Shown: positions 15,096 through 24,129 of the stretch, piece after piece
Numbering within the stretch: the stretch's first letter is position 1
Layout: every line of letters begins with the position of its first letter
NCBI RefSeq assembly: GCF_022385335.1
Contig: NZ_CP092431.1
Location: 558,001-622,000, forward strand
Reading direction: 5' to 3'
DNA length: 64,000 nt
Origin: Streptomyces deccanensis
Lineage (GTDB): Bacteria > Actinomycetota > Actinomycetes > Streptomycetales > Streptomycetaceae
The notes under the pieces: generated by a model
Seen by the model: only the letters and a program-made list of their open reading frames with translations
The model's database searches: none
What the model was told of the DNA's origin: nothing
Made by a program: the position numbers and the translations under genes

Positions 15096-16787
15096 ATGCG
15101 GTCCACGCACAGACGGCGCCCTCTCACCGGAGCCGCGGTCACGGTGCTCGCCCTGCTGGGGGCCGGGCTGCCCGCCCTGGCGGCGGGCGCCGACGACGAC
15201 AAGGACGACGGCCGGCCCGACCTGAGCCGCTTCTACGACCAGAAGATCAAGTGGTCGAGGTGCGAGGGCATGGAGATGCCCCGGGATCTGCGCTGCGGCA
15301 AGGTCACCGTGCCGCTCGACTACGCCCGTCCGCAGGCCGGCACCCTCGACCTGGCGCTGGCCCGCTACCGGGCCACCGGCGACTCCCGCGGCTCGCTGCT
15401 GCTGAACTTCGGCGGCCCCGGCGGCCCGGGAGTACCCGAACTCGCCTACGGCGGCAAGGACTTCATGGACCTCACCAAGGCCTACGACGTCGTCTCCTTC
15501 GACCCGCGCGGCGTGGGCCGCTCCTCCCCGGTCAGCTGCGGCGACGGCACCGACGAGGCTCTGGAGGCGACCGACGGCGGCGAGGACTCCGACGCCCCGA
15601 AGGTCGCGCTCGAACGGCTGCGGCGGGCGGCCGCCGAGTGCCGGGAGAACTCCGGCCCCGTGCTGCGGCACATAGGCACCCGCGACGCCGCCCGCGACCT
15701 CGACGTGATGCGCGCCGCCCTCGGCGACAAGAAGCTCAACTACCTCGGCTTCTCCTACGGCACCCGCCTGGGCGCGGTGTACGCGGCGGAGTTCCCCGAG
15801 AAGGTGGGCCGGATGGCCCTCGACGGGGTGGACACCCTGAGCGAGCCGCTGACCGAACAGAATCTGGTGGCCGCCCAGGGCCAGCAGACCGCGCTGGAGG
15901 ACTACCTCGACGCCTGCACCGAGGAGCTGACGTGTCCGTTCGGGCAGGACGCCCGCTCGGCCCGTGAGCAGGTCGTGGCGCTGGTCGACTCGCTGGACGA
16001 GTACCCCGTGCCCTCGGACTTCGGACAGGACTTCACGGGCCAGGACCTGGTGGGCGCCATCGGCCACGCCCTCTACAGCGAGCAGCTGTGGCCCATGCTC
16101 ACCCAGGCGCTCAACATGCTCGTCCACGACGGGGACACCCGGGGCGTCATGGCCCTCACCGGCGGCGGCTTCGCCCCGCCCGCCACCCCGTACCGCACCT
16201 CGGCGCCCGCCCGCCCGTACCTCGCCTCGCCACCGGCTCGTCCCTACCTCGCCCCGCCACCGGCCCGACCGCACGAGCCTCCCGACCCCACCCCCTCCGG
16301 CAGTCCGACCCCGCACGAGGGCCTGGTCGACATCGAGGAGATCCCGCCGGACAACCTCCCCGCCGCGCTGATGGCGATCAACTGCGCCGACGACCCCGAC
16401 CGGCCCACCGCCAGGAAGATCACCGACAATCTGGGGGCCCTGCGCGCCGCCTACGAGGACGCCTCCCCCGTGTTCGGCCGGTACCGGCTCACCCAGGTCC
16501 TGATGTGCTACGGCCGCCCCGCGGGCACCGACTTCATCCGCGAGGAGGTGCGGAACGTCGACACCCCGAAGATGCTGCTCGTGGGCACCCGGGGCGACCC
16601 GGCCACCCCGTACCGCTGGACCGTGGAGACGGCGAAGCGGCTCGGCTCCTCGGCGGTCGTCCTCGACAACAAGGGCAAGGGGCACACCGGGTACGGGTCG
16701 TCGAAGTGCGTGCACGACAAGGTCGACGACTTCCTGCTGTTCGGGACGCTGCCCGACGACGGAAGTTCCTGCGGAGTCGACGATTGA
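15096..16787 (+). CDS. secreted TAP-like alpha/beta-hydrolase peptidase
   Basis: A 563-residue exported serine peptidase of the Streptomyces tripeptidyl-aminopeptidase (TAP/SlpD) type. A basic N-terminus and hydrophobic core (LTGAAVTVLALLGAGLPALA) form the signal peptide. The hydrolase fold has the oxyanion motif LNFGGPGGPG, nucleophile elbow GFSYGT (Ser220), and a C-terminal TAP domain with Asp in GTRGDPATPY and His in KGKGHTGYG. GGAGG lies five bases before the ATG. Oddly, a proline-rich segment of about 45 residues with repeats of ARPYLA-x-PP interrupts the lid region near residues 363-408. It probably trims peptides outside the cell. Confidence 0.9.
   Translation: MRSTHRRRPLTGAAVTVLALLGAGLPALAAGADDDKDDGRPDLSRFYDQKIKWSRCEGMEMPRDLRCGKVTVPLDYARPQAGTLDLALARYRATGDSRGSLLLNFGGPGGPGVPELAYGGKDFMDLTKAYDVVSFDPRGVGRSSPVSCGDGTDEALEATDGGEDSDAPKVALERLRRAAAECRENSGPVLRHIGTRDAARDLDVMRAALGDKKLNYLGFSYGTRLGAVYAAEFPEKVGRMALDGVDTLSEPLTEQNLVAAQGQQTALEDYLDACTEELTCPFGQDARSAREQVVALVDSLDEYPVPSDFGQDFTGQDLVGAIGHALYSEQLWPMLTQALNMLVHDGDTRGVMALTGGGFAPPATPYRTSAPARPYLASPPARPYLAPPPARPHEPPDPTPSGSPTPHEGLVDIEEIPPDNLPAALMAINCADDPDRPTARKITDNLGALRAAYEDASPVFGRYRLTQVLMCYGRPAGTDFIREEVRNVDTPKMLLVGTRGDPATPYRWTVETAKRLGSSAVVLDNKGKGHTGYGSSKCVHDKVDDFLLFGTLPDDGSSCGVDD
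16183..16318 (+). repeat. in-frame proline-rich repeat in protease gene
   Basis: Degenerate 30-bp repeats encode ARPYLASPP and ARPYLAPPP units within the TAP-like peptidase. All lengths keep frame, so the insertion is tolerated as a linker. Confidence 0.6.
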
Positions 16788-16911
16788 GCATCAGGCGTGC
16801 AACACGGGCGCATCCGGTACAACCCCGGACGCATCCCGCTCGTCACACTGGGCAGACGTCACGTTTGCGCGTGCCGCACCCGTATGTGACTGAAACTGGG
16901 GGATTCCACCG

Positions 16912-17442
16912 ATGCGTATCCGTTCCTTGCTCACCGTCTCCACCGTGGCCACCGCAGGCGCCGCCCTTCTGCTCACCGCCGCTCCCCAGGGTCTCGCCGC
17001 CCAGCCCGCGGCCAAGACCCCGGTCTGCAAGTCGAAGGTCCTGAAGCTCGGGGCCAAGCAGGCGAAGGACAAGCGGATCGTGCACATCAGCGTCAAGAAC
17101 ACCGGCACCCGCACCTGCACGATCGACCGCCTCCCCGTCGTCACCTTCGGCGACCTCGACGGAGCGGCCCAGCACGTGCCGTCGGGCGAGAGCGGCCCGT
17201 ACAAGGTCGGCGCCGGGAAGACGGTGTACGCCGCGGTCCGCACGATCGCCGATCTCAAGGACCCCGAGGCGCGTCGCGTCACCACGGTCACGGTGTCGGC
17301 CAACCCCAACCTCTACGGCCGCACTTTCACCCTGAAGCAGCTGGGCGCCGGCCAGAAGGTCAAGGTCTGGGAGCCGGTGACGACCTGGTGGAAGCCGTCG
17401 AAGGCCGCCGCCGACAAGGCGCTGAAGAAGGAAGTCGGCTGA
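16912..17442 (+). CDS. secreted DUF4232 protein
   Basis: A 176-residue exported protein. Signal peptide MRIRSLLTVSTVATAGAALL is followed by an Ig-like DUF4232 domain with the typical VKNTGTRTCTIDRLPVVTF and GPYKVGAGKTVYAAV strands and two cysteines that may form a disulfide. GGGGGA lies before the ATG. DUF4232 proteins are abundant extracellular Streptomyces proteins with no proven function. A strong hairpin terminator follows 25 bp after the stop. Confidence 0.85.
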   Translation: MRIRSLLTVSTVATAGAALLLTAAPQGLAAQPAAKTPVCKSKVLKLGAKQAKDKRIVHISVKNTGTRTCTIDRLPVVTFGDLDGAAQHVPSGESGPYKVGAGKTVYAAVRTIADLKDPEARRVTTVTVSANPNLYGRTFTLKQLGAGQKVKVWEPVTTWWKPSKAAADKALKKEVG

Positions 17443-17467
17443 CCCCCGCGCCGGCCACCGCACCGAT

Positions 17468-17511
17468 GAGCCCGTCGACGCGCACCCTTATTGGTGCGCG
17501 CCGGCGGGCTC
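17468..17511 (+). terminator. hairpin terminator after DUF4232 gene
   Basis: GAGCCCG-CGCGCACC pairs with GGTGCGCG-CGGGCTC around the loop CTTATT, with small internal bulges. It lies directly downstream of the DUF4232 stop. Confidence 0.7.
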
Positions 17512-17604
17512 GTTCGCCGTACCCGGCAGCCCCGCCGGGAAGCCCTCACAGGCGACCCGATTACCCCAAATGCCCGATGCGTGAATCAGTCCTATCGTGA
17601 AGAG

Positions 17605-18711
17605 ATGGAGCAAGCCCTCTCTCCCGCGACCCTCATCGAACTGCGCCGTCCACGGCCCTACCCCGCGGTCTCGGTGCTGACGCCGACGCACCGCCGGGAG
17701 CCCGAGAACGCCCAGGACCCGGTCCGGCTGCGCAATGTCGTGGCCGAGGCGAAGAAACGGCTGGAGCACGATCCCGCCGTCACCCGGGAGCGGCGCAACG
17801 ACGTCGTGGAGCAGTTGGACCGGGCGCTGGCCGAGGTCGATCTGACACACGCCGAGGACGGACTGGTCATCTTCGCCGCGCCCGGTGAGCACCAGGTCTG
17901 GTCGCTGACCCGGCCGGTGCCGGAGCGTGTGGTGCTCTCGGACACCTTCCTCACCCGGAACCTGGTGGCCGCGCACGCCGCCGAGCGGTCGTTCTGGGTG
18001 CTCGCGGTCTCCCCCGACCGGGTCACCCTGTGGAGCGGCGGCGGCGACCGTGTCACCGAGGCCCGCGGCGGCGGGTTCCCGATGACCAGGGACCGCGACA
18101 ACTTCGACGCCGAGCGGGTGGAACGGATCGGCGATCTGCCGTCCACCTTCCGCGACGAGGACACCCGGCACTTCCTGCGCGAGGCCGACTCCGCGCTGGC
18201 CCGACTGCTGCGCACCCGGCGGCGGCCCCTGTACGTCACCGGAGAGACGGCCGCGCTGTCCCTGCTCGACGAGATCGGCACGGTCACCAGGGACGCCACC
18301 CACATCCCGCACGGCGGTCTCGCGCACGGCACCCCGGAGGCCGTGTGGCAGGCGGTCGGACCGGTGGTCGCCGCCGAGGACCGCAGGAACGCCGACACGG
18401 TGGCGCGACGGCTCGAAGCGGCGCGCGGCCACAAGACGTTCGCCGCGGGGGTCGACGAGGTCCGGCAGAACGCCCAGGAGGGCCGGATCCAGCTCCTTGC
18501 CGTCGAGGAGAACTTCCGGACGGCCGTCCGCGCGGACGGCGGCAGCGGCGGCGCGCATCTCGTGCCGGCCGAGAGCGGTGACCTCGACGTCCGTGAGGAC
18601 ATCGTGGACGAGATCGTCGAGCGGTGCCTGGACACCGGCGCCGAGGTCCGCTTCGTCCCCGACGGCATGCTCGGCGACGCGCGGGGCATCGCGGGCGTGC
18701 TGCGCTACTGA
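17605..18711 (+). CDS. baeRF (bacterial eRF1-like) domain protein
   Basis: A 368-residue protein resembling the bacterial archaeo-eukaryotic release-factor-like (baeRF, probably family 3) proteins. It starts LRRPRPYPAVSVLTPTHRRE, has a central eRF1-domain-2-like region (VLAVSPDRVTLWSGGGDRVTEA) and ends in an L7Ae/pelota-like region (VRFVPDGMLGDARGIAGVLR). The C-terminal GIAGVLRY end is typical of these proteins. They have been proposed on comparative grounds to act at ribosomes or in ribosome-linked stress; experiments are scarce. AAGAG lies close before the ATG. Confidence 0.7.
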   Translation: MEQALSPATLIELRRPRPYPAVSVLTPTHRREPENAQDPVRLRNVVAEAKKRLEHDPAVTRERRNDVVEQLDRALAEVDLTHAEDGLVIFAAPGEHQVWSLTRPVPERVVLSDTFLTRNLVAAHAAERSFWVLAVSPDRVTLWSGGGDRVTEARGGGFPMTRDRDNFDAERVERIGDLPSTFRDEDTRHFLREADSALARLLRTRRRPLYVTGETAALSLLDEIGTVTRDATHIPHGGLAHGTPEAVWQAVGPVVAAEDRRNADTVARRLEAARGHKTFAAGVDEVRQNAQEGRIQLLAVEENFRTAVRADGGSGGAHLVPAESGDLDVREDIVDEIVERCLDTGAEVRFVPDGMLGDARGIAGVLRY

Positions 18712-18752
18712 GCCGCGCCCCGGCCTCGCGTCCCGCGTCGCCGGGAGCAAGG

Positions 18753-19166
18753 TCAGACACCCCGCAGGAGGGACGTCAGGCCCCGGTCGAGCGCGGGGCC
18801 CACCTCCTCGCTCCCGGCGGCGACGACGGCGTAGCTGCGCAGCAGGAAGCGCTGGAGTGCCGCCTTCTCGAACCGGAGCAGGGCCATGCCGTACGGGGAG
18901 TGCAGCTCCACCACCGTGCGGAACCGGCCGCTGGGCCGGATGTGCACGTCGCCGGCGCCCGCGGGGATCCGTACGCCCTCCTCCAGCAGTCCACGGGAGA
19001 ACGTCCAGGTCACCATGGAACCGTTCAGTGAGATGTCGGCCGGGAAGTCGAGGTGCACGGCCAGCGGATCGTCGGAGGAATAGCGCAGGCTCGCGGGCAC
19101 CGGGACCTCCCGGTCCTCGTCGGTGACGAGGAGCGCGCGGGCGGGCTGTTCCAGCGTGACGGTCAT
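18753..19166 (-). CDS. SsgA-like sporulation/cell-division protein (SALP)
   Basis: A 137-residue SsgA-family protein. Recognisable family features are VPASLRYSSDDPLAVHLDFP, VTWTFSRGLLEEGVRIPAGAG and DVHIRP in order. SALPs occur only in sporulating actinobacteria and control septum placement, peptidoglycan remodelling and spore separation. It is not SsgB, whose sequence is more conserved. ATG at 19166 has only a weak upstream purine stretch. It is convergent with the baeRF gene and divergent from the PP2C phosphatase. Confidence 0.85.
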   Translation of the reverse strand: MTVTLEQPARALLVTDEDREVPVPASLRYSSDDPLAVHLDFPADISLNGSMVTWTFSRGLLEEGVRIPAGAGDVHIRPSGRFRTVVELHSPYGMALLRFEKAALQRFLLRSYAVVAAGSEEVGPALDRGLTSLLRGV

Positions 19167-19542
19167 GAACGGTCTCCGTTTCGGATGAAGCTCTTCCTGC
19201 CGAGAGGTTTCGCAGCAGGCGGCCTCCTGGATTCATCGCTGTGACCCATGTCACTCAGCGACTTACCGAAGCGCTCGCACATATGCCCCTCGAACAGGGG
19301 AATGAAAGAGAGATGGGCGCGGTCGACGGTCCGCCAAGTCACGTACTATTCCTACGACTTGGACCCTCGGGACGCGCATCGACCCGCGACGGTGGACCCC
19401 GTCGGCGAGGACGGTGGCATATGCCAGAAGCACCGCCGCATCGCGTCTTGCCAAATCCCTTACAGCGCGTCGAGGGCTGTGCAACAGTCGTAATCGGCCC
19501 TTACGTCAGCGTTGGTCGTACCGTCCCCCATCGGAGTACGTG
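19167..19542. other. 376-bp divergent intergenic region
   Basis: Separates the SsgA-like and PP2C genes. G+C is lower than in neighbouring coding DNA. It contains the interrupted palindrome-like GTGACCCATGTCAC at 19240-19253 and a TACTAT box near 19345. Several overlapping open frames cross it, but none has codon usage or motifs of a real gene. Confidence 0.4.
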
Positions 19543-20973
19543 ATGCCGTCCCCTCTCTCTGCGGATCGTCCCGCCGCCCAGCCGCCCCGACGCGGCACGG
19601 TCGACGCGCTCATCTCGCAGACGCGACGGCTACGGGGCGACATGGACGCCGTACGACGCGACGCGCCCGCCGACGAGGCCGATCCCGAGATCCGCTGGCA
19701 GCGGGCGCTCTACGACCTGGCCCTGCATCAACTGCAGGACCTGGACGGCCACTTGGCCCAGCTTCGGGACGGGCCGGCCCCGCCGCCCGCCCCCGGGCCC
19801 CCGGCCGGCCTCCCGGTCGCGCCGCCCCCGGCCCCCCGGCGCGAGTCGCTGCTCAGCCGGGTCGGCAGCGCCGAGTGGAACCTCCTGACGGACGAGGCGA
19901 GCTGGTCCGGCGAACTGTTCCAGATCCTCGGCCGCGACCCCGCCGCCCCGCCGCTCACCCTGGACGAACTGCCGTCGCTGGTCCTCGACGAGGACCGTCC
20001 CCACCTGACGGCGATGGTCACGGACTGCCTCATCGACGCCCAACGCATCGACGGGGAGTTCCGGATCGTGCTCCCCGACGGCGGGGTGCGCACCGTGCAC
20101 ATGATGGGCGAGCCCGTGCTCGACGACGACGGCGGTACGGCCTCCATGTGGGCCGTCCTGCGGGACGTCAGCGAACTGCGGCGCAGCCAGCGGGCGGTGA
20201 GCGAGACCCGTGACTCGCTGCACCGTCAGCGGCACATCGCGCAGACCGAGCACCGGCTCGCGGTCGAGCTGCAGGAGGCCGTGCTGCCACCGTGGCGCGG
20301 CCCCCTGCGGCTCCCGCAGCAGGGGCCCGCCAGCCTGGACCTGGCCGCCCACTACCTGCCCTGCTCGACCAGCGCGCTGATCGGCGGCGACTGGTACGAC
20401 GCCCTCGAACTACCGGGCGGTGAGAGCCTGTTGAGCGTCGGCGACCTCACCGGACACGGCGTCACCGTCACCTCGGGCATGGCGATGCTGATCGGCGCGC
20501 TGCGCGGTATGGCGATGTCGGGCACCGATCCGGGCCGGCTGATGGCCTGCCTCAACCAGTTACTGGACGCCACCGTGCAGCCGGCGCTCGGCAGCGCGGT
20601 CTGCTGCCGCTACCGGCCGGAGACCCGCACCCTCGTCTGGGCGCAGGCCGGGCACCCCGCCCCGCTGCTGTTCCGCGACGGGACGGGGCGCGTGCTGCCC
20701 CCGCCGGACGGCGTCCTGCTCGGAGCGACCTCGGGTGCCGTCTACGGGCAGGCCGAAGTGACGCTCGAACAGGGCGATCTGCTGCTCCTGCACACCGACG
20801 GGCTGGTGCCCCGGCGGGGCGGAGAGGCAGCCGTCCAGCGGCTGTTGGACCTGGCCCCACGCTTCGGCGAGGCGCGGACGGCCCAGGAATGTGTGCGGAC
20901 AGTGGTGGAGGAGTTCGGCGAGAGGGAGCGTACGGACGACGCGTGTGTGCTCGTCGCCCGGGTCAGCTCCTGA
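19543..20973 (+). CDS. PAS-PP2C (SpoIIE-type) serine/threonine phosphatase
   Basis: A 476-residue cytoplasmic signalling protein. A helical N-terminus and proline-rich linker precede a PAS domain (about 100-215, with REVQ-like FRIVLPDGGVRTVHMMGE) and a SpoIIE-type PP2C domain (about 250-470) with metal-binding motifs IGGDWYDAL, VGDLTGHG and TDDACVLV. Such phosphatases dephosphorylate anti-anti-sigma factors. The start follows CGGAG. Leu340 is encoded by TTA (20560-20562), so translation may depend on the developmental bldA tRNA. No GAF or kinase domain is present. The stop codon lies in a duplicated 15-bp segment (20959-20973 and 20976-20990). Confidence 0.88.
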   Translation: MPSPLSADRPAAQPPRRGTVDALISQTRRLRGDMDAVRRDAPADEADPEIRWQRALYDLALHQLQDLDGHLAQLRDGPAPPPAPGPPAGLPVAPPPAPRRESLLSRVGSAEWNLLTDEASWSGELFQILGRDPAAPPLTLDELPSLVLDEDRPHLTAMVTDCLIDAQRIDGEFRIVLPDGGVRTVHMMGEPVLDDDGGTASMWAVLRDVSELRRSQRAVSETRDSLHRQRHIAQTEHRLAVELQEAVLPPWRGPLRLPQQGPASLDLAAHYLPCSTSALIGGDWYDALELPGGESLLSVGDLTGHGVTVTSGMAMLIGALRGMAMSGTDPGRLMACLNQLLDATVQPALGSAVCCRYRPETRTLVWAQAGHPAPLLFRDGTGRVLPPPDGVLLGATSGAVYGQAEVTLEQGDLLLLHTDGLVPRRGGEAAVQRLLDLAPRFGEARTAQECVRTVVEEFGERERTDDACVLVARVSS

Positions 20974-20990
20974 GGCGGGTCAGCTCCTGA
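20959..20990 (+). repeat. 15-bp duplication spanning the PP2C stop codon
   Basis: CGGGTCAGCTCCTGA occurs twice with a two-base spacer. The second copy supplies a further out-of-frame TGA. Probably replication slippage. Confidence 0.7.
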
Positions 20991-21008
20991 GAAGCGGGCC
21001 CCGCGCGG

Positions 21009-22520
21009 TCACGCCGGGGCGATGTCGCCCCTGTTCTTCGGCAGCGTGGCCTTCGGCTGGGGCTTTGGCAGGGCGAGCTTGATCTCCTCCCGCAGATCCT
21101 GGATCTTCGGATAGCTGGAGTACTGACCGGTGAGCCGGTACATCTCACGCAGCCGGTCCCAGGTGCGGTGCGAGGAGTTGGAGCCCATCGACGCCAGCGC
21201 CAGCCGGGCGTACCCGCTGGCCTGTTCCGGGTCGTCGCCGATGAAGCAGGCCGAGGCCATCGACAGGTAGTCGAAGATCTGCGACCTCCCCTGGGCGTTC
21301 GTCCTGAGGTCCAGCGCCTTCTCCGCGTAGTGCCGGGCGTGCTGGGCCGCGGCCGGTTCGTGCTCCGCGAGGGTGCGGTAGGCCAGGGCCTGCATGCCGT
21401 ACAGATCCGCCTCGTTGAACATCTGCATCCAGCTCGGCGGCGGCACGTCCCCGCGGTCGGAGACGAACAGGTCCTCGGCCTGGCCCAGGGTGCGGCGCAT
21501 GGCCTGGCCCTTGCCCAGGGAGGCCTGCGCCCAGGCCTCGACGGTGTGGAGCATGGCCTTGGTGCGCGGCAGGACCTGGTCGCCGGAGCCGGACTGGGCG
21601 AGCTTCATCAGGTCGAGCGCCTCGTCGGGCTTGCCGAGGTGCACCAGTTGTCGGGCCGCCCGGGACAGGGCCTCGCCGGCGCGGGGCCGGTCACCGCCCT
21701 CCCGGGCGGCGTGGGCGGCGATGATGAAGTACTTCTGGGCGGTGGGTTCGAGGCCGATGTCGTGCGACATCCAGCCGGCGAGGACGGCGAGGTTGGCGGC
21801 GACGCCCCACAGGCGCCGCTGGAGATGTTCGGGGTGGCGGTAGGAGAGCATGCCTCCCACCTCGTTGAGCTGTCCCACGACAGCCTTGCGCTGCAGCCCG
21901 CCGCCGCGGGCCGCGTCCCAGGCCCGGAACACCTCGACCGAGCGCTCCAGTTCCTCGATCTCCTGCGACCCGATGGGGGCGGCCTCGTAACGGTCGAACC
22001 CAGCGGGGTCGGCGTGCAGGGGGTGGTCGAGGTCGGGGGCGTCGGCCGCGAGGGCCGGATCGGTGTGCAGCCAGTCGTGCATGGCGCTGCTGAGTGCGGA
22101 TCCCGCGGTGAGCGCGACGCCCGCACCCACCAAGCCGCGTCGGTTGAGCATGAGGTCCATTCCCGTGAATTCGGTGAGGACCGCGGCAGTCCGTTCGGGC
22201 GCCCACGGCACACCGTCGGGATGTTCCACACTCCCGCCGCCCTGCCGTTTCCCCGTACGCCCGTGCCGGACCAGACCGAGGTCCTCGATGGTCACGACAC
22301 GGCCGAGACGCTCGGTGAACAGCGCCGCCAGCACCCGTGGCACGGGATCGCGCGGGATCTCTCCCATGTCGATCCACCGCCGTACCCGTGAGGTGTCGGT
22401 CGCCAGCTGGGGGTGGCCCATGGCCGCCGCCTGCCGGTTGACCAGCCTCGCGAGCTCTCCCTTGGACCAGCCGGCCAGGCCGAACAGGTCCCCGAGTCGG
22501 GTATTGGGTTGTCCGCTCAC
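21009..22520 (-). CDS. NsdA/ORF1590-like developmental regulator with TPR-type repeats
   Basis: A 503-residue Streptomyces-type regulatory protein. The N-terminal region (GDLFGLAGWSKGELARLVNR; TSRVRRWIDMGEIPRDPVP) looks like a HTH. Helical tetratricopeptide-like repeats fill the rest (AARQLVHLGKPDEALDLMKL; HARHYAEKALDLRTNAQGRS). This architecture is that of the NsdA and S. griseus ORF1590 group, linked to control of sporulation and antibiotic production. Which paralogue it is cannot be settled here. GTG 22520 begins VSGQPNTRLGDLFG. Its flanking genes both contain TTA codons, consistent with a developmental neighbourhood. Confidence 0.7.
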   Translation of the reverse strand: MSGQPNTRLGDLFGLAGWSKGELARLVNRQAAAMGHPQLATDTSRVRRWIDMGEIPRDPVPRVLAALFTERLGRVVTIEDLGLVRHGRTGKRQGGGSVEHPDGVPWAPERTAAVLTEFTGMDLMLNRRGLVGAGVALTAGSALSSAMHDWLHTDPALAADAPDLDHPLHADPAGFDRYEAAPIGSQEIEELERSVEVFRAWDAARGGGLQRKAVVGQLNEVGGMLSYRHPEHLQRRLWGVAANLAVLAGWMSHDIGLEPTAQKYFIIAAHAAREGGDRPRAGEALSRAARQLVHLGKPDEALDLMKLAQSGSGDQVLPRTKAMLHTVEAWAQASLGKGQAMRRTLGQAEDLFVSDRGDVPPPSWMQMFNEADLYGMQALAYRTLAEHEPAAAQHARHYAEKALDLRTNAQGRSQIFDYLSMASACFIGDDPEQASGYARLALASMGSNSSHRTWDRLREMYRLTGQYSSYPKIQDLREEIKLALPKPQPKATLPKNRGDIAPA

Positions 22521-22756
22521 GTCAAGCCCCCAGGTTCTCGGCTGAGTTGAATGTAGCCCGCTGTCAGTTGCTCGGGGACTATTCGCCAGGCTTCGCCAGG
22601 GTGCGCTAGATGGTGTGCCAGGGCCCATCCGGTGTCAGGTAGGAAAGCGCCACCCCGACCCGGTCGCCCCGACGGGCACTCCCCAGGGTGTCCCCGGTAC
22701 GGCCGGGGCGGGTGGCGCGTGACCTCGCCGGCACACGAAGGGATCTGTCTTCCCCC

Positions 22757-23899
22757 ATGTACGCAGCATCGTCCTCCGTGTCCGCTCCTCCCCGGTCGCT
22801 GCACCCCCGCCAGCCGGGCAGCGGCGGCCCCTACCTCGACCCCACGCGTACGGCGGCCCCGATGCTGGGCGGCGGCCGGACGCGGCGCGTGCCGGGGCTC
22901 GGCACCCAACCGCTCAGCGGGAGACTCGACTTGTCCGGCCCCCAGGGCGCGCAGTTGCGCACGGCGATCGCCTCGGTGCACCGCATCTGTCCGGAGTTCA
23001 CTCCGGTCCAGGTGCTGCGCCGCAGCGGCCGCTCGGTGCTGCTCGTCGGTACGACAGGGCGCAGTACGGCCGTCGCGAAGTGTTTACTGGATCATTCGCC
23101 CATCTGGGAGGAGCGGTCCCGGCACGAAATAGCCGCATACCGCTCGTTCGTCCGGCACCGCCCACCCGTGCGGGCGCCGAGGCTGATCGCGGCGGACCCG
23201 GACAACTGCACCCTGGTCATCGAGCGGATGCCGGGCCGGGTGGCCGCTCTGCAGCGGCATCCGGTGGAGGCGCCGCCGCGCGCCGACATCCGGACGGCGC
23301 TCGGCGCGATCTGCCGGCTGAACGCGTGGCGGCCGCCGGCGGGGACGTTCGACGCCCCGCTGGACTACGCGGAGCGGATCTCCCGCTTCCATGAGCTGGG
23401 TCTGCTCACCGACCGGGACATGGGCGATCTGCAGAAGCTGCTGCACGGCATCGCGCACGCGTCGGGCCGTCAGGGCATGGGCCAGTTCTGTCACGGCGAC
23501 GCCCTCCTGTCGAACATCCTGCTCTCACCGGCCGGTCCAGTGCTGGTGGACTGGGAGCACGCGGGCTGGTACCTGCCGGGGTACGACCTGGCGACGCTGT
23601 GGGCGGTGCTCGGGGACGCCCCGGTGGCGCGGCGGCAGATCAGTCAGCTGGCGCAGTCGGCGGGCCCGGCCTCCCGGGACGCGTTCCTGGTGAACCTGAT
23701 GCTCGTGCTGACCCGCGAGATCCGTACCTACGAGACGGCCGTGCAGCGTTCGATGCACGACGCGACCCCGGCGGCACCGGCTCAGGCCCATCCGGCTGCT
23801 GCGCCGTCCGGCGAGGAACAGCGGCTGCTGCTCAGGCGGCTGCACGACGACTGCCAGCTGGCCCGCAAGGCCGTACGGGCGGCGGTCGGTACTCGCTGA
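22757..23899 (+). CDS. APH-fold phosphotransferase family protein with TTA codon
   Basis: A 380-residue kinase-like protein with a disordered N-terminus of about 70 residues and an aminoglycoside-phosphotransferase fold. The catalytic loop is [13 protein letters not shown], with HxD and Asn present, and the metal motif is [21 protein letters not shown]. Leu110 is encoded by TTA (23084-23086), making it a candidate bldA target. It is divergent from the NsdA-like regulator and upstream of a cell-wall amidase, so a developmental role is more likely than antibiotic resistance. ATG at 22757 has no strong ribosome-binding site; a GTG at 22688 is the alternative. Confidence 0.75.
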   Translation: MYAASSSVSAPPRSLHPRQPGSGGPYLDPTRTAAPMLGGGRTRRVPGLGTQPLSGRLDLSGPQGAQLRTAIASVHRICPEFTPVQVLRRSGRSVLLVGTTGRSTAVAKCLLDHSPIWEERSRHEIAAYRSFVRHRPPVRAPRLIAADPDNCTLVIERMPGRVAALQRHPVEAPPRADIRTALGAICRLNAWRPPAGTFDAPLDYAERISRFHELGLLTDRDMGDLQKLLHGIAHASGRQGMGQFCHGDALLSNILLSPAGPVLVDWEHAGWYLPGYDLATLWAVLGDAPVARRQISQLAQSAGPASRDAFLVNLMLVLTREIRTYETAVQRSMHDATPAAPAQAHPAAAPSGEEQRLLLRRLHDDCQLARKAVRAAVGTR

Positions 23900-23905
23900 G
23901 GGGAT

Positions 23906-23953
23906 ACGAAGGTCCGCGGTGTGCCTGCGCAAGGGCGCACCGCGGGCCTTCGT
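23906..23953 (+). terminator. hairpin terminator
   Basis: Twenty-base arms beginning ACGAAGG and ending CCTTCGT pair with two or three mismatches around a short loop, just after the APH-fold stop codon. Confidence 0.6.
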
Positions 23954-24129
23954 CATGACCGGGGGCCGGCCATGTGCCCGGCAATCACCGGGGAAACAGC
24001 CTCCTGGGGGCATGATTGACGGATCGTCGGCCGACCGATAGCACTGACGCACTCCCCACGCTCGGCTGCGCACGCGGGAGGAGCACGGTCCGCCGCCCCG
24101 TCAACGCCCCACCGTCAGAGGAGGCCGCC

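Noticed and set aside
14907..16715. 602-codon minus-strand frame opposite the TAP-like peptidase
   Set aside because: Antisense shadow; low-complexity composition and no motifs.
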